From positions 44,387,490-44,451,489 of the forward strand of contig JAZBQD010000014.1 in assembly GCA_036583965.1 (NCBI GenBank): DNA of 64,000 nt, given 5' to 3'. A program made the position numbers and the translations under genes. This stretch comes from Prunella strophiata. Lineage: Eukaryota; Chordata; Aves; Passeriformes; Prunellidae. Shown in pieces: positions 1-13,700 of this stretch. The stretch's first letter is position 1; every line of letters begins with the position of its first letter. The notes beneath the pieces are model-generated. The model made no database searches. It worked only from the letters and a program-made list of their open reading frames with translations, and was not told where the DNA came from.

Positions 1-3000
1 CCATATCGAGGAAAGCTTGTGTGGTCTGCAACTTTCTAGTAATTGCTTTTGGGTCTTAAAATCTACAAGTAACAACTGCTTTGCAAATTTATTGGAAGGT
101 CCAGTAAGCATTATTTTGCAGACTTAGTCTCTTTACAATGAAAAATACACACTGTTCTTCATGCAAAGCAAAAGCTTACATATCAAAGATGTCAGAGTCC
201 TGCAAGGCCATTTGGCACACTCTATTTTCATCCATATGAATCCCTTTTTATTTACTTGGGAAAACTGGCAACACATAAAAGTGCATTAATGTCTTGCCCT
301 CATTCAAATAGATTCCACCACACCCATGATCTAAGTGCCTGACACAGAGGCTTCCTTCCTCAAGAAAAGGAGGTGGTGTTTGACCCCAGCATCAATTGCA
401 GAGGTTGGCTAGACAAATATCTGGATAATCTTCCTCCCATTGGCTCTGCCTAGGGAGTGCAGAGTGTTGACACATGAACAAAGGAAATGTTTTGAGCATC
501 TGCAAGTATTCTGCTTCTAATCTACAACAAATTATATTGTTTATGCAAACAGTACTTCTTCTGAGCAAAATATAGCTTAATTTTCTTTTGCAAATGAAGG
601 GCTTGTGGGTTATTTTGAGAACTTATATACACCATCTCTGTTACTTCTGGTACTGTGTTTCCTCCAAGGCTACTGGCTTTTGAGGACAACACTAGCAAAG
701 ACTTCTCTGGACACCCCCCAAGTATAAGTATCTATGCCTGACACTCAGCATTTTCTGCTGGTTTGATAATGATTGTACTCACTGCTTTGCAAGAGCTACA
801 TATGTGCTTCCATACTGTCCTGCCAAAGTCAAAGGATTTTGCTGCCAGTGGCAGTAACACTTGGGAGGTGCCTTTCAGTAACTTATGAGTTACACTTTAA
901 CCCCAAGCAGGGTGGAAAAATACTAAGGCACGTTAAGAAACTGCAGCAGTAACTATACTAAAGTATCCATGTAGTAAATACAAACTTTTAAAAAATTAAA
1001 TGTTGACGGCACACGGTCCTGCCTATTTCACAGGCAAATTAGTTGCACACACAAATACAGTTGATTCAGGCAATCTTAGCAGGACATACTTCATCTTTTC
1101 ACAGTCCCTACTGTGTCAAACACCTGAGTAAATCATAATCCTAAACAAAACTTGCTCAACAGAAAAATGGCAAGATAAATTACCTGGCCTGTTGCAATGT
1201 ATCAGTGTATCAATCAATAATCCAATTTCTGCAAGTTTGCAGCAGTTTTGTAAGATATTGCTGTGCACAGTGCTATTGAAAAAAAAAATCTGTTGGCTTT
1301 CTTTTAAACACAAAAATCTCAAAAGCACAATTAACTGCACTGTTGGGAAAACTGGTGCATATCCAAAACAACTCACAGGTGAAGATCTTTTATCAAGAAG
1401 ACAATGCTAGACATTTACATTTCTGCCAGTCTACTCCACAAGAGGAGCAGACCACTCCAACAGTACAAGGACAAGAATGTGGAGCAGCAGAAGCTGAAGC
1501 AGTTGAGTAATTCATCTCTCTTGAGAGGAATGACTGCACTCTGTACCGGCTGGCACAAACTCTTGAACAACCATCTACTATGTGGAAAACAGATTGGCCT
1601 TTATACTTTGCTTAGGCCTTTACCAAGAGCATCTTAAAACACTTCAGTAATTTGAAAATAATGCCCCCAATATAAAAGACAGATGCATAGTTATAGAAAT
1701 TAATGTATAGTAAGCAGAATCTATCCTATGAAGGCCTTTCCAGGGAAAGGCTTATTGGACCTGTTTCTGGTCATTTAAAAATATCCAAAAGGAATTCTGC
1801 AAGAATGTTGACAAGTATTTAGTCTGAAGTAACAGTTATAAGCAGAAAGAATCTTTCATGCTTAGAGGCATTGCAATGAGGAAGAGACGGCACTGCTTCA
1901 CAGAAAGACAACTATATATGAAAAGCAACAGTTTTGAATGTCTGGATATTTAATTAGCCCATAGCATGCCTCAAAGAGATTTCTAGATGAAATGCTACAG
2001 CTTAAGCAATAATTAACACACCACCATTACTTCTGCTGAATACCTGAAGAATTATGTACTTGCATCTCAACGTTCTCTTCAAATACATGAGAGCCATCGT
2101 GCTTGGTCTTATCACAGAACCATGTCTCTGAGTCAGACACAGAGAGGCACACAACAGGCACTTTGTGCCACTTTCCTGCAGCCTTGGCCCCAGTGCTGAG
2201 CTCTGCCAGGGAGTGCTCCTCTGTGGCAGCTCAGCATCTCTCCCAGACCTGAACAGAACACGAATGACTGGCAGATCCTACAAACACTGGCTAATCCCAT
2301 AAGGTCAGAGAGTAACAGGGAGGCTGCAGTGCTGCATTCCAGCTGCACTGCCCTACCCCCAGCCCCTGTCATTTTACATGACAGGCACTGTCTAAAGATG
2401 GTGATCAGAGCTATATGCTTAGCATGTGACCTGCTCTCTCTCTGCATTCCAGGAGCTCAGGAGAGAGCTGTGCAGGACACAAGTGGCTTACTCCCAGCTG
2501 CTTCCTCCCCTGGGGAAAAGCACTGAATTACATTACAGCTGACCTGCAGTTCAGTGCAGCTGCACAGACCCACAAAACTACCTGATGAGCTTGCAGGCAG
2601 GTGCCCTCTCCTAGCAGAGATTAAGCGATGCTATCATGTCACTGCAAGGAAGTGCACACTCCTGCACTTACACCTTCCACACCTCTGTAAGGATCTTTGT
2701 TCTTCATTTTCCCTTTTTTTCCCAGGCAAGGAATACAAGTAATATTCATTTTTACTGATGACATAAATAAAATAGAAACAGCAGGAGATTGTGGTCATTT
2801 TGAATTAAGACAAAGAGCATCAGGTATATCCAGCTGCTCCTGGGATCATGAGCTCATTTATACATTAAGAAAAAAAAAAAAACAAACAAACAGCAGTTCT
2901 TTAATAAGAGAGCAACAGCATGTGCCATGCCAGTTATGGGCTTATTGGTAAGGAAGGTATAACATGTACGTGGTAAATTGAGTGTGAGAAACAATGCAAC

Positions 3001-6000
3001 GAGGGTGGATAAACTCTTTCCAAACAGAAAAGGAGTGTATGAACAATTTCATGGATCTCATCTCAGATAGGGAACGGGTCTCAGGAATTTGTCTCATAAA
3101 TACTTGTCCCACAGAAAAAATTATGCCCATGTGAGCAGAGAGGGCAGAAGCCCTATGAACATCTACTTGCAGCAGTGTGCATGTGCTGCAAGTTTGAGAA
3201 ATGCTAATGGCTCCAACAGAGCTGGCTGAGAAGAAGCTTCACTTATCTGTGAATCGTACTAAGAACCTAAGCACAGCTGTGTAAGGACTGGAACTAATGC
3301 AGTGAGGCATGATATCATACTCATAATCCAAATAGAAAAGCATTGCCAAACTTCCACAACTCTGATCAGACAACTGGAATCACAAATAATATTAATAAGC
3401 TGCGCTTATATTCTTTGTTGGTGAAGAAACCAGTTTTATAGAATGTAAATAAAAACAGCTTAGCAGATAAGTTAGCTCTCTCCAGAATTATACAATAAAT
3501 CAAGGTCCAAATACTGAAATCATTCCTAAAATGCTATGCCATCTCATTAGCATGGAACTGTCATGTCATACTATACAATACATATATATTAATGAACCAG
3601 CATACAATCCACATACTGTCCATATACAAAAAGTACATGACTTAGTACTTTGGAAATGGATGAAAGATACAGATAAATATTTGACTCTATAAGAATGAAT
3701 TAAGCAGTAAAACTGGGGACTTTTGGGCTAGTTGTCAGACAGGTTACCTAGGGATGACTAAAAACTTAAGTCTGATCTAGATGAATTTGCTTGTTAAGTT
3801 ACAATTAGCTGAAGCAGTGTATGAAACAGAAATGCAAGGAGGAATTTCACAAAAAAAATCCCCAAACTTCAATGAATATGAAGAATTACTGTCATTTGCT
3901 TATATTACACAGATCCCTTGGGTCCAGTCCTACAGAAACATGCAACAAAACAGCTTGTCAATATATCAGTCAAAGACACCAAGGTTCAGCCTCTCAGAAA
4001 GATTACTTTTAAAATTGTATGTAAGAGATGAAAAAATAAAAGTCACCAGCCTCTGATAACGTAGACTGTTTGACTGCAGATCCAGAGCCAGAATCTAGAA
4101 ATGAATAAAAACAGGGTTCACTTGTTTGCTCAATCCTCAGTTTTTCAGTTACCAATTATCAGCATTTCTTATGCATATTTTTATAACATTGTCATACAAT
4201 CAGCTTCTCTCAGATGTTTCCAGCATTCATAAATATGTGGGTTTCCAGTTAGTCCCTTTTTTGTATAAAAATAGGATATACCCATAACATTCTACTAAAA
4301 TTAAAAGCAGAGTAAACTTCTGCATTTTTATTTTTCCTGATTACTTCACAACAACCTATTATAGGCTTCCTTCACAAACTGGCTTATGTGAAGGTTTAGC
4401 TACTTTTTCAAGTTATTAACACCTGATGAGAAACACTTGATCCTAGAGCTCTCGCCTGAAGTAAATTACACTGAGATGCCTGCTCAGACACATACTATCA
4501 CAAAACTCATGCTTTCTAACACAATTCTTCACTCTGTGGTATCTCTTCTGACCCCTCCTTATATTTGTCTCCATCCATCAAATTTTGGCATGCCCTTCCA
4601 GAAAAAAAAAAAAAAATGTACACAACTTTAGGTATGACTTGTTCATCCCAACACTTTTCTGATTTACAGCTGTAGATGCTGTCAAACTACCTCCAAATCT
4701 CAATTACCTCTCTTAGCAGTTTGGGAGTAACATCCACTATACATCTTGATCAGTGGATCAAGGTAAGAACTACACTACAGTGGCACTACTTGCAACTTTC
4801 AAATGCTTCAAAGATCTACAGCAACCCCAGCTATTGCATAATACAGAGAACGGACTTCAGAAGTTTGCTGCATAACAGGAAAAGATTTTCAGCTTGCTCC
4901 TATCTCTGTATTTCCTTTTGTAACTGTAGTTCATTCAGATTATAAACAGGATTTTTAATTTGTGTAAATAGCCAAAAGCTCAATGACTTAAGTATATGAG
5001 ATATGGAATTATTTTAGATATATAAAGTCCAATTGCTACCTCTATCAGTGCCATAAAAAAATCCAGGCACTCAGGCTTCCAAAGCTGTATTACTCTAGGT
5101 AGCTAGTGAGGGTGTGCTTGTTACTCTGTTTCTCCTGTATCCAGACTTACTGTACTGTAAGTACACTTAAGTTGTATGTACACTTTAAGTTTCACTGTGC
5201 TGAGAGAAGATGATGACTGTACTTTTAGGCTCATCCCTTCTCCCTCTTTATAGGTCAGTTAGAGTCCATGTTAAGACATCCAGGCTTCATCCTTCTGTTG
5301 CTGCTGACATGGCAGAATATCACAGTACTTCCCATCTATAAAACTTTATTATTTCTATCTCTTTGTAAACTACTACTGAGAATATGTGGATAAAACTAAT
5401 TTTAATAATTTTAACTACACTTATGGAGCCACAGGCAGAAAAAGACACACTTTGCCATGCCTAAGTTTTATTCTATATTCACTTCCTTGCTGAATACGTA
5501 TTTGCATGGCCAGAAATCTTAGTAACTCTAAAAACTGTTTTTCAAAAAATACATTCATCTTGAGCATGAAGTTCTTTGAGAAACAATTTATTGAGTACAT
5601 TATCAGAATAATGCAATAAATTCTGTCATTCTTTCAGCTCTAAATAGAAAGGTTTACATGCCTGCTACAAAATTGATTAGCTGGGTTAGAAAATAAAGAA
5701 AAAAATCCAGCATCAAGGTTCTGAATGGTTTTCTGAAATGGCACATATTTTAATAATTTTAATTTCGTATTAGAGTTCTCTAGGCTAATCACGCATTTTT
5801 CTAAAGCAAAGGCATGAGAACTATTTACTACTGTGTGCAGTGAAACTCCCTAACACTACTAAACAATAATCTTTCTATAAATTCCTCCATATTGTTTTCT
5901 ATCATCCCTTTATTTTACACAAAACTTTACATTTGGTGTTAAAACATTTACATTCATTTATTTTAGCTAAAGCTTATGACTGCTGTGCAATGTAAGAAGA

Positions 6001-7298
6001 AAAAAAAAACCCGTTAAAAAAGGCACCACCAAATTAAGTCCTCACAGCTCAGCAGCTCCCCTGCCCACATACCAGGGCACAGCAAGGGAAGGAGATGCTC
6101 CAGCAAGATTCACTCCTGGTGACTAAATAATCTTCCACAGAAAACTCTGGAAGACATCAAACCATATTCCTCTTTCATAGTTGAGGAACAGCACTGAAGT
6201 CAAAGTATTTCTATCTACTGGTACCCGAATCGAGCCACTGAGTTAGCTGGGAAAGCAATTGTACTCATTTTACAAGGATTCACAATATTGCATCAGGTGT
6301 CATGAAAATCGGATTTGATAATTTTAGATCATAACATAATGAAGACAAGCAGAATACTTTTTTTTTAATCAGTTTTACCCCACTTTTCCCATTCACAGTA
6401 GGCTGTAAAAGATAATGAAGTGATATCCATGAATCTCCATACATGAAAATTTATAGAAAAAACACACCATTTTGAAACATCTTTACTTCTTCAGCCTTAA
6501 TCACACTGTGAAGAGAGAGCTGTGATGGATAAAGATTACTGCTGAACTCAGTAATGCCAAAGCAATCATAAGGAGACCTTGAAAACACCACTTTCAGACT
6601 TTGCTAATCTAAAGAACCCATCAGTTCAGCACCAGGCACTGGCTGTGTACAGCAATGGTAAAAAAAGGCCATTATAAATTAACCTCCACTCAGAGAAAAA
6701 CCCTTTTGTAGTCTTGTCACATATATGAATACATTGTGGATGACACTACAAGAGGAGTATGTCATGCAAAAGATCACCCATGGACAAGAAACACAGGGAA
6801 AGTAAGAAATTTACCAAGCTCAAAGACAATTACTCAGTTTGTATCAGAAGGATACTTGTATCTCCATAACCTACTTAGGAATGGCTTCTGGCTGGGAATA
6901 CAGTATGCAAAATCCTGCATTAATAAAAAACATAGATTGTTTTTTGTGCATGTCAGGAGCTTAGATATTCCAAGTTTCAAAGACACAAAAAGCTGCTGTC
7001 TACCCAGAGATATTAAGGGTCAATTGAAAAATCAATATGCTAGTTTGTCACACTAAATAAACATCTTGGTACAAGCCATTAGACAAAGTATTTCTAAAGG
7101 TATAAATTGCATTAAAATTTCAGTTCTGACATGGAACAGTAAGGACTTCAGACATTTCTCTGGTAGCTTTAGTCAAACTATTAGCAATAATTTCCCACCC
7201 TTCCATAAAGCCCTCCTCTGCATTTCCACCTAATCACTTTAAGTATCTTTTTTCTTCATCCCACACATATGGTCTTGCCTACATAGCCTTAATACACA

Positions 7299-7299
<1 letters not shown>
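1..7299. other. Non-coding AT-rich DNA, no gene recognised
   Basis: This is unique-looking, CpG-poor, AT-rich sequence with short A or T runs. Reading frames on both strands are short and have no recognisable domain. A slightly GC-richer patch lies at about 2130-2560, and a 10-bp-stem inverted repeat with a 9-base loop lies at 3165-3193. I see no LTR, CR1 end, tRNA or other RNA gene here. It could be intergenic or intronic. Confidence 0.7.
3165..3193. repeat. Short inverted repeat, 10-bp stem
   Basis: The arms at 3165-3174 and 3184-3193 are exact reverse complements, around a 9-base loop. One hairpin of this size is unremarkable in 64 kb, and nothing nearby suggests an RNA gene. Confidence 0.6.

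Positions 7300-7332
<33 letters not shown>
7300..7332 (+). repeat. Poly(A) run of 33 bases
   Basis: This is an uninterrupted run of 33 adenines. Such runs arise as retrotransposed tails or as expanded mononucleotide repeats. The preceding ~300 bases have no recognisable retrogene and I saw no target-site duplication, so a simple repeat is the safer call. Its length will vary between individuals and sequencing runs. Confidence 0.9.
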
Positions 7333-7334
<2 letters not shown>

Positions 7335-7725
7335 AGCTTGAAAACTGTAAAAAAGATTATGTAGCTTAGCTCTTTCTGGAAATATTGTGTAGAAGTCATA
7401 CCATACCTTAAGTTCAGACATTAACTTAACTCACCTCCCATACTGAAGGTCAGGCTTAGAGTCAGCTGAAAAAACAGGCACATTCACAGGAAGGTATGCA
7501 CTGGTACTAAAAAAAGTCCAATCATCAGAAGCCAAATATTGAGAAAGCACCTTCATAAACTATTAACTGTAGTGCCATGGAAAAAAAACCCCACAGAATT
7601 ATCTACAACCCTAGAAAAACCCTCAAAGGGTAGTGCAGCACTAACATAGGAAAATATAAGTCACAGCATATAGAAGTGAGTCAGGCTAAAATCAGTTTTA
7701 ACAGCAGTAAACAGACGAAAAAGTA

Positions 7726-8290
7726 TGATGCAGAATTGGGACTCAATTAAGAAAGTGTTATTGCAGCATATGTCACAGCACATACCACAGTCTAGAGAGC
7801 CACTATACACAGAGTACCACCATACAATTTCAAAAGGCTTTTAAGCATTTGCCCCTAGAGAGTACCATACCCCATCAGAAGGCTGCAAGCATTGCCATTC
7901 TTCTTCTTCAGCCCAACCTTTTATACCCCTCATGCTCATGCACTGCACCTGTGTGCCCTCTGTTCCCTTTGGTGGTTGGTCAGTGCTGATTGATCTGTTC
8001 CTGACTGGCTTGCACTCCATTTCCATTACCTTCAATGCTGCTCACCTGCTGCTCACAGCTGTACCCACTGGGGATGAGGCTCAGCCCAGCCCCACTCCCA
8101 GTGACCACAAACTGTGTGCCTACAAAGTGCAAGTAAGCCAACCATGCTAGAAAACGAGTGAAAATGTCTCTAAGTGGATTTATGGGAAGGCAGTAAGGGA
8201 CCCCCACCATTAGCATGCCACTCGTCCTTGCACCATTGTGCTGCTGATTCACCATAACCTCACTCCAGCTGTCCTTGAGAAATATGGACA
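7726..8290 (-). mobile_element. Probable solo LTR of an endogenous retrovirus, minus strand
   Basis: Read on the minus strand, this segment has the order of an LTR. A GC-richer U3-like part carries CCAAT-type motifs. A strong TATA box (TATAAAAGG) is at 7925-7917. About 150 bases later an AATAAC variant polyadenylation signal lies near 7765, followed by an end close to 7726. The layout and wording resemble songbird LTRs that I recall, but I cannot give a family name. No coding remnants lie on either side, so it would be a solo LTR. The ends are approximate (TG/CA-type) and I could not find a convincing target-site duplication. The alternative is unique sequence with a chance TATA box. Confidence 0.5.
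7917..7925 (-). promoter_or_regulatory. TATA box within the minus-strand LTR-like segment
   Basis: The minus strand reads TATAAAAGG preceded by a run of G, a near-consensus TATA box. It sits where a U3 promoter would be if the surrounding 565 bases are an LTR, and would drive transcription leftward. It is a sequence match only. Confidence 0.45.
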
Positions 8291-10226
8291 CCACCAGGCT
8301 GCAGGCTCAAAGGATGCTGAAAGAGTGAGTGTACAGCAGAGAATGGAACACATACTAGAAGTCTGTGTATTAACTGTATCAGTAACTGTAAGGAGCTGGA
8401 CTGGAATAACAGCTGTATTTTGATTAGAAAGTTAAGACTATAGCTAAAGATAAACCATAGCTCCTCACATCACTCATCATTCCTCTGTCCCTGTAACAGA
8501 GGCACAGCCCCTGCAGTCCCAGGCTGAGCACCAGAGCCCTGCCCTGCCTTCAGCACAGCTGCTGCCAAAGGCATCAAAAAACACACTTCCAGCTGCCACC
8601 ATCAAGTTACAATGAGATTAGGCAATTTTAAAATTGCTTTGGTTAATCACAGCAACATCTCATCATCTTCTACTGGCTGCAGGCTGTTCCATTAGCTATT
8701 GATGTCTGCAAACGGGCAACCAGGACCTGTGAGCAGTGGAGATCCAAGGTCTCACCCTTCTATAGAGGAGCTCATTGCAAACCCAGGCTATAAACAAGTC
8801 AACTCAACAGTGCAAAAGAGAAGGACTGTCAGTGTGCTAAGAGTCTCTGCAATGCTTGCTCCCTGTTTATTCTGATGTTAACTCAGGGCCAAAGCTTATG
8901 TCACTGCTTTTGCAAGGAATTAAAACTGAGTATTGTTAAGTTCATTCACACTGGAGGTGTATCACAAAGCAAAGAGACAGATGCGTCTCCTGCCTGGAAA
9001 TTACAGAGGCTCTTATCCTGACAAAATTTACATATCAGGAACTTTATTCACATAAGTAATCATGCAGGACCAGGACCTTATTTAATCTTCCTTCAGAAAC
9101 TGAGCCTATGCAAACAGCACACGGATGCTGCCTCCACTTTCAATAGCAAATCATTCATTTTATATTATCATTCTACCAGTAATTTAGCTGTAGTGCTGCT
9201 AAGAGGATTTCCAACATATTAAAGTATTATTGAAATAATATAACAATTTGCATTTGAAGAGTATATTGTCTATTCCAAACAATATGGCAGGAGATCCCCT
9301 CATGTATTAAGAAATCTCTAACTAATCACTTTAAGGCAATGATGTTATCCATTGGAGAATATGAAATTCTATTCAAAACCTCCTTCATAAACCATTCTTT
9401 ATGCAAGACAGAAATGGCTTCTGGCAAAGCAAAGAAGATCTGCCTGTGGTAAGCTAAGTGTAAGTATGAATTTCTGTTGCTATAAATACAAAGTGAGGTT
9501 TAAAAAAAAATCAAAACCAAACCAAATACCAAATGTACTTGCTTTTTGACAAAGACACAAAGTTTCTTCTTTTGGATTAAACTATCCTTTGTTCTAGAGA
9601 CTTTTCAAGCTTGTTTTGTTAGTATTGTTCCAGAAGCCATGTGATAACAAACTTTAGTTATGTAAGTTACCATCCTACCACATACTAAAGCACTAGAAAA
9701 CATTAAAAGTCTCTTTGTAACATCCTCTGAGTGTGAGATGTAGTATTCCAAATGCCATAGCTGGGAACAAGTTAGAATCACTCTAAACTGCAAGCCTCCT
9801 CATTTCTATACTATTTTAATGCTGAAGAAACACCAGAAAACCTCTATTTCATAGTTACCCTCACCACCTACATACCAATTATTGACAGTTGGGCAATTAA
9901 ATAATTTTTTCTAAAACTATAGGAATATTTAAATGGTAACCGAATTTGTTGCAGGAATTAGTAAATTTTATTCTACAATCAGCATAAAGAAATTCACTTT
10001 GTGCTATTTATTGTTAAGTGGTAATTTTCAAGCTCTGACTTTGGTGACATTCATGTACCTTTAAATTGCCAGTTCATTGAAGGACAAAACTAGATTATTA
10101 GTTATTGGATTTCAATGATCCAATGAGCATGCTTGAACAGCCATAGATTTTGCTTATATATTATATTTTGAGCATTAGATGCATAAGATTTTGTGAGGTG
10201 ACCCTGTTTCAAGCATGTGCTGATTA
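8291..10226. other. Non-coding DNA, no gene recognised
   Basis: This is ordinary AT-rich sequence with a C/G-richer stretch near 8480-8600. No frame longer than about 60 codons has protein-like character, and no repeat family was recognised. It lies between the minus-strand LTR-like segment and the solo LTR at 10.2 kb. Confidence 0.65.
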
Positions 10227-10776
10227 TGGCTGGGATAGTTAATTTTCTTCACAGTAGCTGGTATGGAGATGTGGTTTGGATTCATGCCAAAAACAGTGCT
10301 GATAACACAGGGGTATTTCAGCTGTTGCTGAGCAGAGTTTACCCAGAGTCAAGGCCTTTTCCACCTCTCACCCCATCCCACCAGTGAGGAGGCAGGGGGT
10401 GCACAAGGAGGTGTGAGGGGACACCTGACCCCAACTGACCACAGGGATATCCCAGACCATGTGGTGTTGTGCTCAGCACATAGAGCTGGGGGAAGGAGAA
10501 GGAAGAGGGAGAATGTTTGGAGGGATGGTGTTTGTCTGCTCCAGTCACCATTGCCTGTGATGGAGCTCTGCTTTCCTGGGGATGGCTGAACACCTGCCTG
10601 CTCATGGGAGGTGGTGAATGAATCCCTTGTGTTGCTTTGCTTTCATGTACAGCTTCTACTTTACCTATTAACTGCTTTGATCTCAGCCCACTAGTTTTCT
10701 CACTCTTACTCTTCTGATTCTAGCCCCCACCCTACCAGGCTGCTGGTGCTTAGTGGCCTGCAGGGGTTAAACCACA
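10227..10776 (+). mobile_element. Solo LTR of a songbird endogenous retrovirus
   Basis: This ~550-bp block begins TGGCTGGGATAG and ends with GGGTTAAACCACA. It keeps many phrases of a widespread avian LTR that I recognise, including the segment around the cardiac-like TTCTTCACAGTAGCTGG near 10244 and the purine-rich GGGGGAAGGAGAAGG near 10490. An ATTAA-type signal near 10668 may be the decayed polyadenylation site. Both ends have the TG...CA form. No gag, pol or env remnant is next to it, so it is probably a solo LTR left by recombination between two LTRs. The flanking bases do not form a clear target-site duplication. CpG positions are largely lost, which suggests considerable age. Confidence 0.82.
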
Positions 10777-13700
10777 ATATAACTGTTATCTGGGTTTGGT
10801 CACAAGGACAAATGACTCCTGTGAACAAGTTTCATTCACACAGAAGCAGTAACAGCTACACAAGTGAGATCACTCTGTGCACTAGGTCATTATAAGTGTA
10901 CATCTATGAACAATTAGGTATTTCAATGCATATCTCAGCTTAGGGTGGCATATCCAGTATTTAATACCAAGGATGTTTTTCACCATTGACCAGAGCAATT
11001 ACCAGTCCAGTTAAGGCTAGATTTGAAAAGTGCTTTCCTATTTCACAGAAAATGTATCAGGAAGTGGAAAAAAATCACATGTTTACTGACTCCCTCATTT
11101 TCATGTATTGTATCACTACTGTATTTGCTCTGAAAGATAATGGGACAGTTTGAAAAAATAGCTGTAATAGAAGCATTTACTGAAACCAAAAGCATCAAAT
11201 CAAAAAGGTTTGTCAGAGTGAACCAAGCTCAAACAATTTATCAAGGGCCTCCAAATTTAGTGTTGTCAAATACCTGTAACATATTTCTCCTAGTACAAAG
11301 GAAAAATAATCAAAATAATGTTAGCAAAGTGCATTCAACCAGCTCGGGCTGAGTTATGCTAACAACCCTGTTCACCTCTGGACATAGAGACTTTCAACCC
11401 ATCACTGCAAAATTTGATAAAAATGTTCCAGGAACTGCCAAAAGGTTCACATTTAATTACCGCTGGAATCAATAGAAAGAAATATTGCAGAGAATTACAT
11501 GTTCTACATCATTTAAGTTTTCTGATTCCTGACTTCTGGGCTTCAGAGGTAGCCTGCACTACCTTCTAAACCTTAATTGATCTGGTTTAGAAAGAGTAAT
11601 TAATTTCTACTCCAAAAAACATAAAACTGTCACCACTTCAAAGTATGTTCCATAGGCCTGGATTTACTGGGAAGAGCAAGGAGCTGCATCTGCCCTTTTT
11701 TCTGTCATGCAGAACACCCATTAAACAAATGATCCAATTCTTCATTACAGGCTTTTCAGCTGGTGAATGCATGCCCAAGAACTAAAAACAGATCTGGATT
11801 TAGGTCTACTTACGAAAAGAGAAAGGATGTTGTATCAGCTCCTTGGGAACAACCAAAACATTTTAGTAGGATTTGGAGAAGGATTGCCTTAAAATTTCTG
11901 TCAGGTAGCAGAATTAACTTAGTCTAAGAACTCCAATTAGAAAACAAAAGCACTAATAATTCTGCAATCCTTAAGGTACTAATAGGTTTCTCTGACAAAA
12001 TCAGATGTGATATTCAAAATACTACTACCACAAGTAACAAGCTTCAGGAATAAATATACTAGTGCTTAAATGGTATGCAATAAAATAACCTAAATAAAGG
12101 AAATTAAGTATTTGGGTATCAGTTTTTTTATTTTTTGTGCATGGCACTGAACAGAGCTGCTACAAACATGATACATTAAAAGCACTACATTTTTATTTGT
12201 GAAATACTATTAAGACATTTTCAGTTAAGAAAAGGTACCTGTTTACAAGACTACAAAAATATATTCCTCTAGCTGTACAAGCAAGCAAAAATCCTCTTTA
12301 AAATCTGACTTGCACTTCCATCTTGCTTAACAATTCACCTATGCATACCAAACCAGAAAATTCTTAGCAAAATTTCTTTGCAATTATTTAAATACTCATA
12401 GAGTAAAGTAAGTTGATGCATGATTAGATGACTGAAGAAGCCTTAGATACATGAATCCTGCAGCTTCTCCTGTCTGCCTTGCCTCAGTAAGAATCCCAGC
12501 TCCTTTCCCTGCCCTTCAAAATTATCCACTATTCCATGGCACCTATGACTGATGTCCACACTCTGTAAATTGCCCTCCAGGTATCCCCACAACCTGCCAT
12601 AAATCTCACTTAAGAACTCAACAAAGTGCAGCCACTTCTGCAGGTGTGTGTGCTTCCAGCACAACAGGTGAGCATGAGGTAACACTCCTCCTTACTGGGT
12701 CAGTTGCAGTGATTTTGGGAAATTGCATTCGTTCTAAAGCTTGAATTAGAAATTGCACAACAGGTACAAAAGTTACCAGAGAAACACCAGTGAGTGCACA
12801 GTACAGTCATCCATGTCTCACTTCCTTAAAAAAGGCTAAACAATAGGCCCTAATTTTTTATTGAATGTTTCTCTGGAAAACTAAATACCAATGAAACCCT
12901 TAGCATGTCATGGGCTTTTCTGACATTCCACTGATGTAAACCTCACATTTATATATATAAAACAGGGAAAATCAGCTTCTCTTGGGCTAACAAGCAAAAA
13001 TTTGTCCCTGTTTATAACTTTTCTGAAATTATTCAATTAATGAAAGTATTACTTTATGTAAAATTACTTCACTGAAAAATGAACTAGATCATCAATTCCT
13101 GTCATATGAACTACCATCTCTAAATGTCAGATATTCCTTCTAGAGAGATACTGATCACTTGGATTGGATTCAATCTGAATTAAAATTTAAATTTAAATTA
13201 TTTCTCTTCTCTTTCTTCTTCATGTGCTCCCTGATCAAACTAGCTTTCCATAGAGGCATTTTTTGATGTTAAAAATAAACATAAAACAAAAAAAACGTTT
13301 CCTTTAAGTCTAAAAATGTCTCCAGTAGTAAATATATATTTTCTTTCCTTACTGCCCAATTTCTGAAATGTCATCTCATATGCTGCGTTGAATGTTTTAA
13401 TGAATTTTATCTTGGTACCCAGTTAACCAAAGTCTCCTCTGTAAAATCAGTATGTGTGATTTCATGGTTCAGCAGAATTGGCATTCTAGACTCAGAAAAT
13501 GCTAATGCTGTTTACCACATCATGCCTAAAAGTCCATCTCCTCATTTTTATATTAAGCCAGCCTGCTGGGCTTAAAAGACGAAAGTAAGAAACCTACCTA
13601 TCTATTAGGCATGCAGCCAGATCAGAGCCTCACAGGACTTCTTGAACCCATTAGAGGATGCTACCAGGGAGTCATCTCCCTTCTGAACAAATACAGCAAA

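Noticed and set aside
7000..7332. Processed retrogene ending in the 33-base poly(A) run
   Set aside because: The upstream sequence gives no recognisable coding or RNA-gene body, and no flanking duplication was found.
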